Shown: positions 13,093 through 18,796 of the stretch, piece by piece | How the letters are laid out: each line of letters opens with the position of its first letter | Position numbering within the stretch: the first letter of the stretch is position 1 | Origin: Candidatus Komeilibacteria bacterium RIFCSPLOWO2_02_FULL_48_11 | GTDB lineage: Bacteria > Patescibacteriota > Patescibacteriia > UBA2169 | DNA length: 18,796 bases | Reading direction: 5' to 3' | NCBI GenBank assembly: GCA_001818435.1 | Contig: MHKO01000048.1 | Coordinates: 1 to 18,796 of the forward strand | Position numbers and translations under genes: made by a program | The notes under the pieces: model-generated | Told to the model about the DNA's origin: nothing | Databases searched by the model: none | What the model saw: the letters and a program-made list of their open reading frames with translations, nothing else

Positions 13093-14090
13093 AAAAAATC
13101 GGAATTGATTTAGGAACAGCCAACACCCTCGTCCATGTGCCCGGGCGGGGCATTGTTATTAACGAACCCTCGGTGGTGGCGATTTCGCTCAATGAAAAAA
13201 TAGTGCTGGCCGTGGGGGATGAGGCCAAAGAAATGATTGGCCGCACCCCGGACACCATTATCGCCTCGCGGCCTTTAAAGCACGGCGTAATCGCTGATTA
13301 CAAAACCACCGAAGCCATGCTGCGCTATTTCATCAACAAAGCTTTGGGCGGCTGGAGGCTTTTTCGGCCCGAGGTTATGGTGGCGGTGCCGGCCGGCATT
13401 ACTTCCACTGAACGCCGGGCCGTGGTGGATGCCACTATCGCGGCCGGGGCCCGGGCCGCTTACATCATCAAAGAACCCATTGCCGCGGCCATTGGCGCCA
13501 ACATCCCCATTGGCTCGGCGAGTGGGCACATGATTATTGATTTGGGGGGCGGCACTTCGGAAATGGCCGTTATTTCCTTGGGCGGCATTGTGGCCAACAC
13601 CTCGGTGCGCATTGGCGGCAACAAACTGGACATCGCCATCATGGAATACACGCGGCGCAAGTATAATCTGGCGGTTGGCGAGCGCACGGCCGAGGAAGTT
13701 AAAATTGAAATCGGCTCGGCCCTTTATCTGCAGAAAAAAATGTCCATGGAAATTCGGGGCCGGGACATGGTTTCCGGCTTGCCGCGCACCATTACCATCA
13801 CTTCCGATGACATTACCGAAGCCATTCAGGCCGAACTGGAAGGCATTATCTTGGCCGTTAAAACCGTATTGCAGAATACGCCGCCAGAGCTGGCCGCTGA
13901 CGTGATTGACAAGGGGATTGTGCTGGCCGGCGGCTCCTCGCTTTTGCGCAACATGGACCGCTTGATTGCCCAGGCCACCGGGGTGCCGGCTTACACGGCG
14001 GACGATGCCCTGCTCTGCGTGGCCAAAGGCACGGGCATTGCCTTGGAAAACTTGGAATCGTACAAGCGGAGCATTTTGGCCACCTCATAA
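13083..14090 (+). CDS. mreB: Rod shape-determining protein MreB
   Basis: A 335-aa bacterial actin of normal length. Actin-fold nucleotide motifs are all present: phosphate 1 IGIDLGTANTLVHVPGRGIV, connecting PAGITSTERRAV, phosphate 2 MIIDLGGGTSEMAVISLGGI and adenosine IVLAGGSSLLRNMD. It polymerises on the inner membrane face and guides cell-wall synthesis in rod-shaped cells. The N-terminus MFVKK is short; a membrane-binding amphipathic helix is not obvious. The gene has no SD and overlaps a short upstream ORF. It ends before a set of inverted repeats and a strong terminator. Confidence 0.96.
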   Translation: MFVKKIGIDLGTANTLVHVPGRGIVINEPSVVAISLNEKIVLAVGDEAKEMIGRTPDTIIASRPLKHGVIADYKTTEAMLRYFINKALGGWRLFRPEVMVAVPAGITSTERRAVVDATIAAGARAAYIIKEPIAAAIGANIPIGSASGHMIIDLGGGTSEMAVISLGGIVANTSVRIGGNKLDIAIMEYTRRKYNLAVGERTAEEVKIEIGSALYLQKKMSMEIRGRDMVSGLPRTITITSDDITEAIQAELEGIILAVKTVLQNTPPELAADVIDKGIVLAGGSSLLRNMDRLIAQATGVPAYTADDALLCVAKGTGIALENLESYKRSILATS

Positions 14091-14154
14091 AACGGCTCAT
14101 TTGGTTGCCTGATTGAGCCGTTTAATCGGCTCAAATGGTGGAAATGAGCCGTTT
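14090..14154. repeat. Four GGCTCA/TGAGCC half-sites after mreB
   Basis: AAACGGCTCA (14090-14099), TGAGCCGTTT (14114-14123), CGGCTCA (14127-14133) and TGAGCCGTTT (14145-14154) alternate in orientation. They can form two adjacent hairpins or one longer one just before the terminator. Confidence 0.7.
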
Positions 14155-14163
14155 AAAGAAAAA

Positions 14164-14199
14164 GCCCAGCGCAACAATAGAGGTTGGCTGGGCGTTTTG
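14164..14199 (+). terminator. Rho-independent terminator of mreB
   Basis: GCCCAGC and CAAC (14164-14175, one unpaired G) pair with GTTG and GCTGGGC (14183-14193) over a 7-base loop, then GTTTTG. Confidence 0.85.
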
Positions 14200-14224
14200 T
14201 AGTTTTTCGGGAGCTGGCTTGCCT

Positions 14225-14479
14225 TTAAGCTTGTGCCAGTATGGCCGCCAGAATTTTCCCGTTGTTCACAAATGGGCACCCGCCGCGCACCAAGTAGAGC
14301 TTTGGGCACGTTGGGTCCCTTTTAAATGAGCCATCAGGCGCTATACAGGCATCGTACACCGGACAATGCACGAGAATCATTTCATCCGGCGAGCCGTTTA
14401 TCAGCACATCAATAACCTGTTTGGCATGATGTGGGCATGGTTTCTGAACATGGTCGGTCATTTCTATTTTTATTATCAT
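14225..14479 (-). CDS. Small Cys/His-containing hypothetical protein, 84 aa
   Basis: It contains KPCPHHAKQ, then VHCPVYDACIAPDGSFKRD, TCPKLYLVRGGCPF: five cysteines and several histidines that could bind a metal ion. No membrane segment is seen. SD AGGAG (14492-14488 on the minus strand) lies 8 bases before the ATG. The gene starts 14 bases after the stop of the 136-aa gene, and both sit behind the aromatic attenuator. The regulation suggests a link to aromatic amino acid supply, but I do not recognise the family. Confidence 0.7.
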   Translation of the reverse strand: MIIKIEMTDHVQKPCPHHAKQVIDVLINGSPDEMILVHCPVYDACIAPDGSFKRDPTCPKLYLVRGGCPFVNNGKILAAILAQA

Positions 14480-14493
14480 TACATTCTCTCCTT

Positions 14494-14904
14494 TTAATCG
14501 TTCGAAAGCATTCGGTACGCCTCATCTCGGTACACTCCGAGTTTATCGCACATAAAATGCACACTTGCGGCAATGCGGCGCTCGGTTAACCACCACCGCT
14601 TCTGCTGACGCACATACCCACTGACAAGCTGGTGATGCGTAAGCACAGATGCCATCAATATCAGGAATGTTTTAGAGCGTTTAACACCAGGATTTACTGG
14701 TGAGGCTTCAACGGCCCTACGGACGATTTCAATAGCATCAGGCGGCGCTCCATTGAGCTTTTTGAGCTGGGTGAGAGCTTTAGCAAGTGTTTGTTCGCGT
14801 TTGGATTTTGCAGCTCTTTTTGTCACCACACACCCAAGCGGTAGCTCGTCCATAACAACTTCGCATGCCACCTGCAACGCCTTGGAAAAGCCATTTTCTG
14901 ACAT
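14494..14904 (-). CDS. Hypothetical protein, 136 aa, first gene behind the aromatic attenuator
   Basis: A soluble, mostly helical, basic protein (TKRAAKSKREQTLAKALTQL; RSKTFLILMASVLTHHQLVS). Its C-terminal half has KRWWLTERRIAASVHFMCDK and YRDEAYRMLSND. SD-like GGAGGG lies about 9 bases before the ATG at 14904. It is transcribed through the leader at 14905-15085, whose Trp/Phe/Tyr peptide and alternative hairpins should raise expression when charged aromatic tRNAs are scarce. The function is unknown; regulation is the only clue. The next gene follows after 14 bases. Confidence 0.7.
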   Translation of the reverse strand: MSENGFSKALQVACEVVMDELPLGCVVTKRAAKSKREQTLAKALTQLKKLNGAPPDAIEIVRRAVEASPVNPGVKRSKTFLILMASVLTHHQLVSGYVRQQKRWWLTERRIAASVHFMCDKLGVYRDEAYRMLSND

Positions 14905-14948
14905 GTTCCCTTTCCCTCCATGTTGGGTTATAAATGAACCGCAAAACC

Positions 14949-14980
14949 AAAAAAGCCGACCTTTGGGAAGATCAGCTTTT
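14949..14980 (-). terminator. Attenuator terminator of the aromatic leader
   Basis: On the minus strand AAAAGCTGATC (14980-14970) pairs with GGTCGGCTTTT (14961 leftward, including G-T pairs), followed by a T run ending at 14949. The left arm's CTGATCTTCC (14975-14966) can instead pair with the upstream GGAAGATCAG (15033-15024), a perfect 10-bp antiterminator. Confidence 0.85.
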
Positions 14981-15001
14981 TAATGGATTTAGTTCGCTTA
15001 T

Positions 15002-15082
15002 CTACGCACCACGAACTAAACAACTGATCTTCCGGTCAGACGTAAAATAGAAGAAAAACCAGTTGTTTAACATACAGTGCAT
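15002..15082 (-). CDS. Aromatic leader peptide (NNWFFFYF)
   Basis: A 26-codon ORF from ATG 15082 (or 24 from the in-frame ATG at 15073) that reads NNWFFFYFTSDRKISC and so on: Trp, three Phe, Tyr, Phe in six successive codons. Known of such peptides (pheL, trpL): ribosomes stall at these codons when the charged tRNA is scarce. The ATG at 15082 lies 9 bases after the -10 box, so it would be leaderless. The Asn-Asn-Trp codons overlap the first stem arm AAACAACTG (15068-15060), which pairs with CAGTTGTTT (15026-15018). Confidence 0.75.
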   Translation of the reverse strand: MHCMLNNWFFFYFTSDRKISCLVRGA

Positions 15083-15091
15083 AGTGCGGGT

Positions 15092-15119
15092 ATGATACCG
15101 TACTATCAAAAAATGTCAA
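15092..15119 (-). promoter_or_regulatory. Promoter of the aromatic leader operon
   Basis: Minus strand TTGACA (15119-15114), a 16-base spacer and TATCAT (15097-15092). It is divergent from the kinase promoter about 20 bases away. Confidence 0.7.
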
Positions 15120-15139
15120 ATTAGGTTATCAACAGCCAT

Positions 15140-15167
15140 TTGCTTAATTTTGTCATTAGGATATGAT
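15140..15167 (+). promoter_or_regulatory. Promoter of the kinase gene
   Basis: TTGCTT (15140-15145), a 16-base spacer and TATGAT (15162-15167). The ATG at 15174 follows after 6 bases, so the mRNA is probably leaderless. Confidence 0.5.
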
Positions 15168-15173
15168 TTATGC

Positions 15174-15827
15174 ATGACCAAAGCATATAAGCGAATTGCC
15201 GAATGCTGTGTTAAGAAAATACTGGCATCCAAAAAGAGGCCGCTCTTGGCAGTTATTACCGGCGATTCTGGCAGTGGAAAGAGTTATTACGCAAAACTGA
15301 CAACCAAAGAGCTTGCTAATAAGGGAGTTGATTTTACCTATGTAGACGCAGATGATTTTCTCATCCCGCGCCAAGAAAGAGAACCCATGAAGAAAAAATT
15401 TTACCAATCCGGCAAGTTCAAAGGAAAAAGTTATTATGAAGTTCTAGAAAACATGTTTCGTCTGGATGCATTCAAGCAGGTTATTCATGATTTAAGAGCG
15501 AGGAAGCCGACAACGTACTTCCCATATTCAAGATCAACCGGCGAGGTGGCGGAGATTCCGAAAACCGTTGAACCTCATGACATTGTAATTTTTGATTCGT
15601 CAATGTTGGCTCATTTATTTGACGTGGTTATTTTAATAGAGGTTAGCAGAGAAAACATACTCAAACGGAAAATCAAAAGAGACGCTGACATTCGGTCAGC
15701 GTCAGAGGTTATAGACATGCACCAGAAGGTTCAGGGCTATTACTGGGACCGGAGCAAGCCTAAAAATCCCGATGTTATCATTGATAATAACGATATTGCG
15801 CGTCCTATTTGCGTATGCCAGCCATAA
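15174..15827 (+). CDS. Uridine kinase-like P-loop protein
   Basis: A 217-aa protein. Walker A is AVITGDSGSGKSYYAK (residues about 25-40). FTYVDADDFLIPR holds the acidic pair of the uridine kinase/phosphoribulokinase family. FRLDAFKQVIHDLRARKPT and YSRSTGEVAEIPKTVEPHDIVIFDSSML match the substrate-loop and Walker B region. FDVVILIEVSRENILKRKIKRD is the lid with several basic residues. It probably phosphorylates a nucleoside or other small alcohol in the cytoplasm; the exact substrate is not clear, and a kinase of another substrate is possible. An in-frame TTG at 15150 exists, but ATG 15174 fits the -10 box. The gene is divergent from the aromatic-leader operon. Confidence 0.75.
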   Translation: MTKAYKRIAECCVKKILASKKRPLLAVITGDSGSGKSYYAKLTTKELANKGVDFTYVDADDFLIPRQEREPMKKKFYQSGKFKGKSYYEVLENMFRLDAFKQVIHDLRARKPTTYFPYSRSTGEVAEIPKTVEPHDIVIFDSSMLAHLFDVVILIEVSRENILKRKIKRDADIRSASEVIDMHQKVQGYYWDRSKPKNPDVIIDNNDIARPICVCQP

Positions 15828-15910
15828 TGTTCAACAACGCCGTCAAGTTACCCCAAGGCTGGCCGGAGTCTTTGCCATTGATTTTGCTCTTGTGTTATCA
15901 ACAGCGCTTC

Positions 15911-15938
15911 TTGACTTGCCCTAACAATCGTGTATAGT
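15911..15938 (+). promoter_or_regulatory. Promoter of the leu leader operon
   Basis: TTGACT (15911-15916), a 16-base spacer and TATAGT (15933-15938). The leader peptide ATG lies 11 bases later. Confidence 0.7.
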
Positions 15939-15949
15939 AGTGGTAACGT

Positions 15950-16012
15950 ATGATGTCGCATAAACATAACGCAGTTGTCATCCTTAGCCTCCTTCTTTTG
16001 AAGCGTGGCTAG
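15950..16012 (+). CDS. leuL: Branched-chain leader peptide (VVILSLLLL)
   Basis: A 20-aa ORF ending AVVILSLLLLKRG. Eight of nine successive codons are Val, Val, Ile or Leu, with the fifth a serine: the end-product codons of the valine, isoleucine and leucine pathways. The early MSHK resembles enterobacterial leuL. The stop (16010-16012) lies inside the antiterminator arm, as classical attenuation requires. The gene symbol is by function, not by proven homology. Confidence 0.85.
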   Translation: MMSHKHNAVVILSLLLLKRG

Positions 16013-16048
16013 GTTTAGATTACTGCGTTGACATACGTTTTTTAGAGA

Positions 16049-16075
16049 AACCTAGCCATACGGGCTAGGTTTTTT
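16049..16075 (+). terminator. Attenuator terminator hairpin
   Basis: A 9-bp stem AACCTAGCC/GGCTAGGTT with a 5-base loop and a T run (16070-16075). Confidence 0.9.
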
Positions 16076-16108
16076 AGTTTCTGAACCTTGAAAATAGAAG
16101 GAGGTGCC

Positions 16109-16333
16109 ATGAGTGCTGTTAAGTGTAAAAAAGACTTGGCTGTCGTGTTAGCGGACCGATGTGAGCTTGGAGATACGTATTTCGGACGGCCAGTTGATCG
16201 GTTCGGCATGGTGGATATCACTCAATTCGTGCGTTTTAGTGATAAGGAGAAGTGGGTAACCGAAATACGCCAGAAGTATGGATTTTCAGAAAAGGAATTA
16301 TTTGTTGCGACCCTCGAGGTCGCACTGGCGTAA
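16109..16333 (+). CDS. Hypothetical protein, 74 aa, in the leu operon
   Basis: The start is fixed by AAGGAGG (about 16098-16104) 4 bases before ATG 16109. The protein is soluble (KKDLAVVLADRCELGDTYFG, RFGMVDITQFVRFSDKEKWV, YGFSEKELFVATLEVALA), with no membrane segment or recognised motif. It is the first gene behind the branched-chain attenuator and ends 25 bases before leuA, so both respond to the same signal. It could be an accessory to leucine synthesis, but that is only inferred from position. Confidence 0.7.
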   Translation: MSAVKCKKDLAVVLADRCELGDTYFGRPVDRFGMVDITQFVRFSDKEKWVTEIRQKYGFSEKELFVATLEVALA

Positions 16334-16358
16334 ATCATCAAAGAAAGGGAATAGACCA

Positions 16359-17999
16359 ATGGCCAGCAAAGATCCTGTAATAATCTTTGACACCACTCTG
16401 CGCGATGCGGAGCAGACTCCCGGCGCAACACTGACTGTGCGCGAAAAACTGGAGATTGCGCATCAGTTGGCAAAGTTGAAGGTGGATGTGATTGAGGCGG
16501 GATTCCCGATTTCATCAGAAGAGGATTTCCAAGCGGTCAGCCGCATCGCAAAGGAGGTGGAAGGTCCGGTTATCTGCGCCCTGGCCAGGGCATTGCCGAA
16601 GGACATCGACCGCGCGGCAGAGGCCCTGCGGGATGGGCGCAAGGTCCGGCTGCACACCTTTATTGGCACCTCGCCTCAGCATATTGCGATGCTGCGGAAA
16701 AACGCCGATGAGGTGTTTCAAATGGCCGTCGCCTCGGTGGCGCGCGCCAAGTCTTTCTGCGAAGACGTGGAATTTTCGCCCATGGACGCCACGCGCTCGG
16801 ATGAGAACTTTCTCTTTAATGTGGTGGATGCCGCAATTAAGGCGGGCGCTACCACCATCAATATTCCAGACACCGTCGGGTATGCGGTTCCGCTTCAATT
16901 CGGGAACCTTATCTGGAGGATTGTTCAGTGGATAAAAATGAATTCAAAAGAGAACCATTATCATCACAGTGTTGTCATCAGCGTGCACTGCCACGACGAC
17001 CTGGGCCTGGCCGCATCCAATACCCTGGCAGCGCTGAAAAACGGCGCCCGCCAGGCCGAGTGCACGCTCAACGGCCTGGGCGAACGCGCGGGCAACGCCT
17101 CCCTGGAGGAGGTGGTGATGGCCCTGCGCACGAGGCAGGATTTTTTCGGCCTCTCGTGCGGTGTTGATAATTTACTTCTCGTGCCCACCAGCCAGATGGT
17201 CAGCCGGCTGATGGGCATTACTGTCCAGCCCAACAAGGCAATAGTCGGAGCCAATGCCTTTGCGCACAGCTCCGGCATCCACCAGGACGGGGTCCTGAAG
17301 GCGCGCACCACGTTCGAGATCATGCGACCCGAGGATGTTGGCTGGGGCACAGAAGGAACCAGAATTGTTCTCACAGCCCGTTCTGGACGGCATGCGGTGC
17401 AGGACCGGCTCGCCAAGCTTGGTTATAAGCTTGAAAAAGGTTCTGATGAGCTGGACAGGACCTATGAGCGGTTTTTGATGGTCGCCGACAAAAAGAAAGA
17501 GGTCTATGACGAGGACTTGGTCGCCATCGTCAGCGACGAAATCCGGGACATTCCGGAAAAGTATCACCTCGAATACCTGCAAGTAGTCAGCGGCACCAGC
17601 ACCATCCCCTCTGCCACAGTGCGCCTGCGCATTGATGGGAGTTTCCAAGAGATCCAGGAATCTGCCTGGGGGGACGGCCCGGTCAACGCCGCCTACCGCG
17701 CCATCGACAAGGCCGCCGGTGTTTCTGCAAAGCTGGAAGAATACGCCATCCGCGCCATCACCAGCGGCGCCGAGGCCATGGGTGAAGTTACTGTGAGCCT
17801 CTCCCAGAACGGCCATCGAGCCACGGGCCGGGGCGCGTCAACCGACATCATCGAGGCCAGTGTGAAGGCCTATCTCGACGCCCTCAATCGGCTCTCGTTT
17901 CTTGAGCAGAATGGAGGGCAAGTTTCAACTGCCTGGCCGAACGGCAATGGCCAGGCGGAAGCGCCACTTGCCGAATCTTCCGCTGCGCCGGCAACATAA
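16359..17999 (+). CDS. leuA: 2-isopropylmalate synthase (LeuA)
   Basis: A 546-aa protein: condenses acetyl-CoA with 2-oxoisovalerate, the first committed step of leucine synthesis. The catalytic TIM barrel has IIFDTTLRDAEQTPGATLTV (the family usually has LRDGEQ; Gly is Ala here), VISVHCHDDLGLAASNT with the two metal-binding His, and LNGLGERAGNASLEEV. SGIHQDG follows in the linker. From about residue 400 the C-terminal regulatory domain (YLQVVSGTSTIPSATVRL, EYAIRAITSGAEAMGEVTVSL, GRGASTDIIEASVKAYLDAL) is complete, so feedback by leucine is likely. The last 30 residues are a low-complexity tail. AAAGGGA lies 8 bases before the start. The gene looks richer in G+C than its neighbours. Related synthases (citramalate, homocitrate) are possible but less likely given the Leu leader. 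Confidence 0.9.
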   Translation: MASKDPVIIFDTTLRDAEQTPGATLTVREKLEIAHQLAKLKVDVIEAGFPISSEEDFQAVSRIAKEVEGPVICALARALPKDIDRAAEALRDGRKVRLHTFIGTSPQHIAMLRKNADEVFQMAVASVARAKSFCEDVEFSPMDATRSDENFLFNVVDAAIKAGATTINIPDTVGYAVPLQFGNLIWRIVQWIKMNSKENHYHHSVVISVHCHDDLGLAASNTLAALKNGARQAECTLNGLGERAGNASLEEVVMALRTRQDFFGLSCGVDNLLLVPTSQMVSRLMGITVQPNKAIVGANAFAHSSGIHQDGVLKARTTFEIMRPEDVGWGTEGTRIVLTARSGRHAVQDRLAKLGYKLEKGSDELDRTYERFLMVADKKKEVYDEDLVAIVSDEIRDIPEKYHLEYLQVVSGTSTIPSATVRLRIDGSFQEIQESAWGDGPVNAAYRAIDKAAGVSAKLEEYAIRAITSGAEAMGEVTVSLSQNGHRATGRGASTDIIEASVKAYLDALNRLSFLEQNGGQVSTAWPNGNGQAEAPLAESSAAPAT

Positions 18000-18027
18000 C
18001 TCTCGGCGCAGCAGCACATCACATCAC

Positions 18028-18066
18028 GGGCCGTACGGAAACAAATTCCGACGGCCCTCTTTTATT
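18028..18066 (+). terminator. Rho-independent terminator after leuA
   Basis: GGGCCGT (18028-18034) pairs with ACGGCCC (18051-18057), with an inner CGGAA/TTCCG pair, followed by TCTTTTATTT. Confidence 0.9.
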
Positions 18067-18095
18067 TGACTGAACTGACATAATGTTTGTATAAT
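18066..18095 (+). promoter_or_regulatory. Promoter of holB
   Basis: TTGACT (18066-18071), an 18-base spacer and a perfect TATAAT (18090-18095). ATG 18102 follows after 6 bases, so the mRNA is probably leaderless. Confidence 0.7.
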
Positions 18096-18101
18096 TCAGA
18101 T

Positions 18102-18796
18102 ATGGCTTTCTCTCAATTGGAGTATTTGGAACAAGCGCTTCAAAGCAATTCATTAGCCCATGCTTATTTGTTCATCGGGCCAAAAGATAGCGGCTACTGG
18201 GAGCTTTTGGAAGCTTTCTTGCCGCGCCTCCTGCCGGCGAGCAACCTAAACCACCCGGATATTCGCCTGGTCGCGCCCGAGGGCGAAACGCTGACTATCA
18301 GCCAAATAAGAGAATTGCGCCATTGGTTATCGCTGTCGCCATTCTCAAGCAACAAAAAAATCGCGGTTATCCTTGAGGCAGGCAAAATGAACATTGAAGC
18401 CCAGAACGCTTTTTTAAAAGTTTTAGAAGAGCCGGTGCCGGCTACCTACATCTTTTTGCTGGCCGGGCACGCCCGCGAGTTATTGCCAACTGTTTTTTCC
18501 CGAGTAGTGCCGGTTTATTTCAACCGCCCGGCTCAAAAAACGACGACCTTGGAATTACTGCCTCTGTTTCTGGCCCGAGCCACTGCCAGCGAGCGCTTGC
18601 GGCTCTGGATGACCAACGGGCCGGCTAAAGAAGAAGTCAGACCCTGGCTGGAAAAAATAATTCCTGAATTGCGGCAAATGCTTTTAAAGACCCCATCTTT
18701 AAAATTAACAAAAATCATTCGTTCGCTTCTGGAGGCGCTCTCCGGACCCAGCGGACAAAATTGGAATTTAATAGCTGAAAATGTAATTATTTCTTT
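18102..18796 (+). CDS. holB: DNA polymerase III delta prime subunit, partial
   Basis: The reading frame stays open to the window end (231 codons seen). LAHAYLFIGPKDSGYWELLE replaces the Walker A loop of active AAA+ subunits, as expected for delta prime, which does not hydrolyse ATP. TISQIRELRHWLSLSPFSSNKKIAVI, MNIEAQNAFLKVLEEPVPATYIFLL and TVFSRVVPVYF are the usual HolB motifs. It is part of the clamp loader that puts the sliding clamp on DNA. The four-cysteine zinc module found in many homologues is not evident. The gene is separate from the leu operon, with its own promoter. Confidence 0.9.
   Translation, partial: MAFSQLEYLEQALQSNSLAHAYLFIGPKDSGYWELLEAFLPRLLPASNLNHPDIRLVAPEGETLTISQIRELRHWLSLSPFSSNKKIAVILEAGKMNIEAQNAFLKVLEEPVPATYIFLLAGHARELLPTVFSRVVPVYFNRPAQKTTTLELLPLFLARATASERLRLWMTNGPAKEEVRPWLEKIIPELRQMLLKTPSLKLTKIIRSLLEALSGPSGQNWNLIAENVIIS

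Larger units (their letters stand above)
15945..16076 (+). promoter_or_regulatory. Transcription attenuator of the leu operon
   Basis: Mutually exclusive stems: CCTTAGCC (15982-15989) with GGCTAGG (16007-16013); TGGCTAGGTTT (16006-16016) with AAACCTAGCCA (16048-16058), a perfect 11-bp antiterminator; and AACCTAGCC (16049-16057) with GGCTAGGTT (16063-16071) plus TTTTTT, the terminator. AACGCAGT (15968-15975)/ACTGCGTT (16022-16029) and AACGTATG (15945-15952)/CATACGTT (16032-16039) can close the first domain. A ribosome stalled on the Leu codons would free the antiterminator arm. Confidence 0.9.

Noticed and set aside
15125..15905. GTTATCAACAGC occurs twice (15125-15136 and 15894-15905); its core TTATCAACA is one base from a DnaA box
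   Set aside because: A 12-base match is expected several times by chance in 18.8 kb, two sites 770 bases apart do not form an origin, and no AT-rich unwinding region or dnaA gene is seen.
17172..17816. Long minus-strand open frame opposite leuA
   Set aside because: It is antisense to a well-supported gene, a common effect of G+C-rich coding sequence, and shows no recognised motif.
1..18796. tRNA or rRNA genes
   Set aside because: I scanned by eye for T-loop and CCA-type patterns and rRNA signature stretches and found none; a weak tRNA could be missed.

Overview
The window looks like a chromosomal segment of a candidate-phyla-radiation bacterium (Patescibacteria, Parcubacteria-like). This is inferred from gene content (DUF4012 protein, WecB/WbbL-like glycosyltransferases, O-antigen ligase and MreB side by side), from many small palindromic repeats, and from gene starts that sit 6-9 bases after a -10 box with no Shine-Dalgarno (SD) site. 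No rRNA or marker tree is available, so the lineage is not proven.

Layout. 1-810: an inverted repeat, then a small gene overlapping a DUF2335 membrane-protein gene. 837-12593: a surface-glycan locus on the + strand, with a Wzx-type flippase, one GT4 and four GT2 glycosyltransferases, an O-antigen ligase and a DUF4012 protein. It is interrupted by a minus-strand pair of small genes (2357-3027), a probable small RNA (3097-3225), a truncated queH remnant (about 5988-6455, minus) and a HicB/HicA pair (8330-8830). 12750-14090: a small gene, a terminator and mreB. 14225-15119 (minus): two unknown genes behind an attenuator whose leader peptide is rich in Trp, Phe and Tyr codons. 15174-15827: a uridine-kinase-like P-loop protein. 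15911-17999: a Val/Ile/Leu-rich leader peptide and attenuator, then a 74-aa unknown protein and 2-isopropylmalate synthase. 18102-end: holB (DNA polymerase III delta prime), running off the window.

How it fits together. The glycosyltransferases would assemble a lipid-linked oligosaccharide, the flippase would move it across the membrane, and the ligase would join it to a carrier. MreB and HolB are housekeeping genes.

Three things stand out. First, two classical ribosome-mediated attenuators can be read base by base. The branched-chain one fits leuA. The aromatic one controls two genes of unknown function. Second, the glycan genes are full of palindromic elements of several families, many inserted in frame inside coding sequence, much like the Rickettsia palindromic elements. 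One is flanked by a 7-bp direct repeat, and one carries its own promoter and terminator on the antisense strand. Third, two start modes coexist: core genes look leaderless, while most of the small unknown genes and leuA have SD sites.
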